64,000 nucleotides of DNA, from NCBI RefSeq assembly GCF_033097525.1, contig NZ_CP109907.1:496001-560000 (forward strand), in the 5' to 3' direction. Both the position numbers and the translations under genes were made by a program. Shown one piece after another: positions 62,868 to 64,000 of this stretch (positions within the stretch are counted from its first letter, which is position 1; each line of letters begins with the position of its first letter). Source of the stretch: Sphingobacterium sp. UGAL515B_05. Lineage in GTDB: Bacteria > Bacteroidota > Bacteroidia > Sphingobacteriales > Sphingobacteriaceae. A model generated the notes under the pieces. The model was not told where the DNA came from and ran no database searches. It was given only the letters and a program-made list of their open reading frames with translations.

Positions 62868-63016
62868 GCAATTTTATTCCTAAAGCACCATCCAAAAGGC
62901 TTTTTGACTGCTTTACGGCGCTCTATTTCCATCACACCGCACCGGCTAACATCCAGCAGGCTATGGAAGACTAGTCCTCCATGGTATCGATTTTTACAAC
63001 CCATGATCCATAAAAA

Positions 63017-63050
63017 GAGCGTATCCATTAGGCACCTAATCGATACGCTC
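63017..63050 (-). terminator. Rho-independent terminator of the aldolase gene
   Basis: GAGCGTATC (63017-63025) pairs with GATACGCTC (63042-63050), and inside it ATTAGG pairs with CCTAAT, with one C-C mismatch between the two stems. On the minus strand five T residues follow. It lies 70 bases after the aldolase stop. The rest of the interval 62868-63119 holds nothing else. Confidence 0.88.
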
Positions 63051-63119
63051 TACAATTCGATCTATACGACAAGCTTGTGATAAGATTCAACCTGACGAAC
63101 TCATTGTGATGTACATTTG

Positions 63120-64000
63120 CTAAGCAATGCTTACTTCATCGCATAAATAAACATCCTGAATAGCATGTAATAATGCGACGGCTTCATTCATTGGCTTTTG
63201 GAAAGCCTTACGGCCAGATATCAACCCTGTACCGCCTGCACGCTTGTTGATAACCGCAGTTTTTACAGCTTCCTGGATATCATTCTGTCCCGAGGCCCCA
63301 CCAGAATTGATTAAGCCAGCCCGACCGGCAAAGCAATTAAGTACCTGGTAGCGGCACAAATCAATAGGATGATCGGAAGAAAGCTGCGTATACATGCGTT
63401 CATCCAGCTTTCCATAACTACTTTTACCCATATTCAATGCTTTAAAGCCACCGTTCAATTCGGGTAGTTTTTGCTTAATAATATCCGCTTTGATCGTTAC
63501 GCCCAAATGATTGGCCTGTCCAGTCAGGTCTGCAGCTAAATGATAATCTTTATCACCTACTTTAAACGCCGAGTTGCGCAGATAACACCACAACACAGTG
63601 GCCATCCCCAAAGAATGTGCTTCCTCAAATGCTTTTGCAACTTCGATAATCTGACGGTCTGATTCCTCAGATCCAAAATATATGGTCGCCCCTACCGCAA
63701 CTGCCCCCATATTCCAGGCTTCGCGAATTGTTCCGTACAGGATCTGGTCGGCTCGATTGGGATAAGTCAATAGTTCATTATGATTGATTTTAACCAGAAA
63801 CGGAATCTTGTGCGCATACTTTCGGGCAACGGCTCCTAAAACACCAAAGGTAGATGCCACGGCATTGCAATTTCCTTCCAAAGCTAGCTTGACAATATTT
63901 TCCGGATCAAAATACTGCGGGTTTGGTGCAAAGGAAGCTCCCGCACTGTGTTCGATTCCCTGATCCACAGGCAATATCGAAAGATAGCCAGTATTGGCTA
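63120..64000 (-). CDS. Class I fructose-bisphosphate aldolase, cut by the window end
   Basis: The frame stays open to the window edge ([20 protein letters not shown] at the visible N-terminus), so the TTG at 63974 is not the true start; about 290 residues are visible of a usual length near 350. [34 protein letters not shown] and [20 protein letters not shown] match the FbaB/DhnA class I aldolases, which make a Schiff base with fructose 1,6-bisphosphate or related sugar phosphates. A glycolysis or gluconeogenesis role is expected. A strong terminator follows. Confidence 0.92.
   Translation of the reverse strand, partial: ANTGYLSILPVDQGIEHSAGASFAPNPQYFDPENIVKLALEGNCNAVASTFGVLGAVARKYAHKIPFLVKINHNELLTYPNRADQILYGTIREAWNMGAVAVGATIYFGSEESDRQIIEVAKAFEEAHSLGMATVLWCYLRNSAFKVGDKDYHLAADLTGQANHLGVTIKADIIKQKLPELNGGFKALNMGKSSYGKLDERMYTQLSSDHPIDLCRYQVLNCFAGRAGLINSGGASGQNDIQEAVKTAVINKRAGGTGLISGRKAFQKPMNEAVALLHAIQDVYLCDEVSIA

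Noticed and set aside
1..64000. CRISPR arrays and tRNA genes
   Set aside because: No regularly spaced direct repeats were seen and no tRNA cloverleaf pattern was noticed by eye; a dedicated scan could not be run.

Overview
The window looks like a chromosome segment of a Bacteroidota bacterium, most probably Sphingobacteriaceae and close to Sphingobacterium. The support is two SusC/SusD pairs, FecI/FecR-type regulation with an STN-domain TonB receptor, many SPII lipoproteins whose lipobox Cys is often followed by charged residues, AT-rich intergenic DNA, and several promoters matching the Bacteroidota form (TTG or TTTG, 18-20 nt, TAnnTTTG). No rRNA, tRNA, CRISPR array, transposase or integrase was seen.

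Region by region. 1-2.7 kb: the tail of a cut-off gene, an AraC regulator, a DUF1772-type membrane protein and a lipoprotein. 2.7-6.3 kb: a phage-flavoured island holding a 131-bp inverted-repeat element, a LexA/CI-like S24 repressor, a divergent orphan gene whose promoter overlaps a perfect tandem repeat, and an opposite-strand cassette of amidase, coiled-coil membrane protein and overlapping lipoprotein that resembles endolysin plus spanins. 6.8-11 kb: a small membrane protein, a bacteriophytochrome histidine kinase and a stand-alone SIR2-like protein. 11-16.9 kb: an AraC plus TetX-like flavin monooxygenase operon, a beta-propeller-like lipoprotein with an AraC gene, a small membrane protein apparently split at a poly-A run, NudK and a lipoprotein. 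17-22 kb: an organic-peroxide operon (ohr, DUF1304, nitroreductase, ohrR), a divergent AraC gene with an SDR, and a phosphoesterase.

22.1-39.6 kb is the most distinctive part. All genes are on the minus strand: ECF sigma, FecR, an STN TonB receptor, a DUF4397-like lipoprotein, another lipoprotein, three double-FAS1 lipoproteins, an Oar-like TonB receptor and an IPT/TIG plus NHL lipoprotein. It is laid out like a transducing outer-membrane uptake locus but has no SusD and no degradative enzyme. The gene junctions from the receptor onward are 61 nt or less, or overlap, so it is probably one operon under cell-surface signalling.

39.8-46.9 kb: small stress and redox genes (DinB-like, HxlR, MDR oxidoreductase with cupin, two Crp/Fnr regulators, flavodoxin-fold oxidoreductase, a divergent-looking purA) and an OprP-type porin. 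47.3-61.4 kb: two orphan lipoproteins flank two SusC/SusD pairs; a 1.4-kb gap holds inverted repeats. 61.5-64 kb: housekeeping serS and a class I fructose-bisphosphate aldolase cut by the window end.
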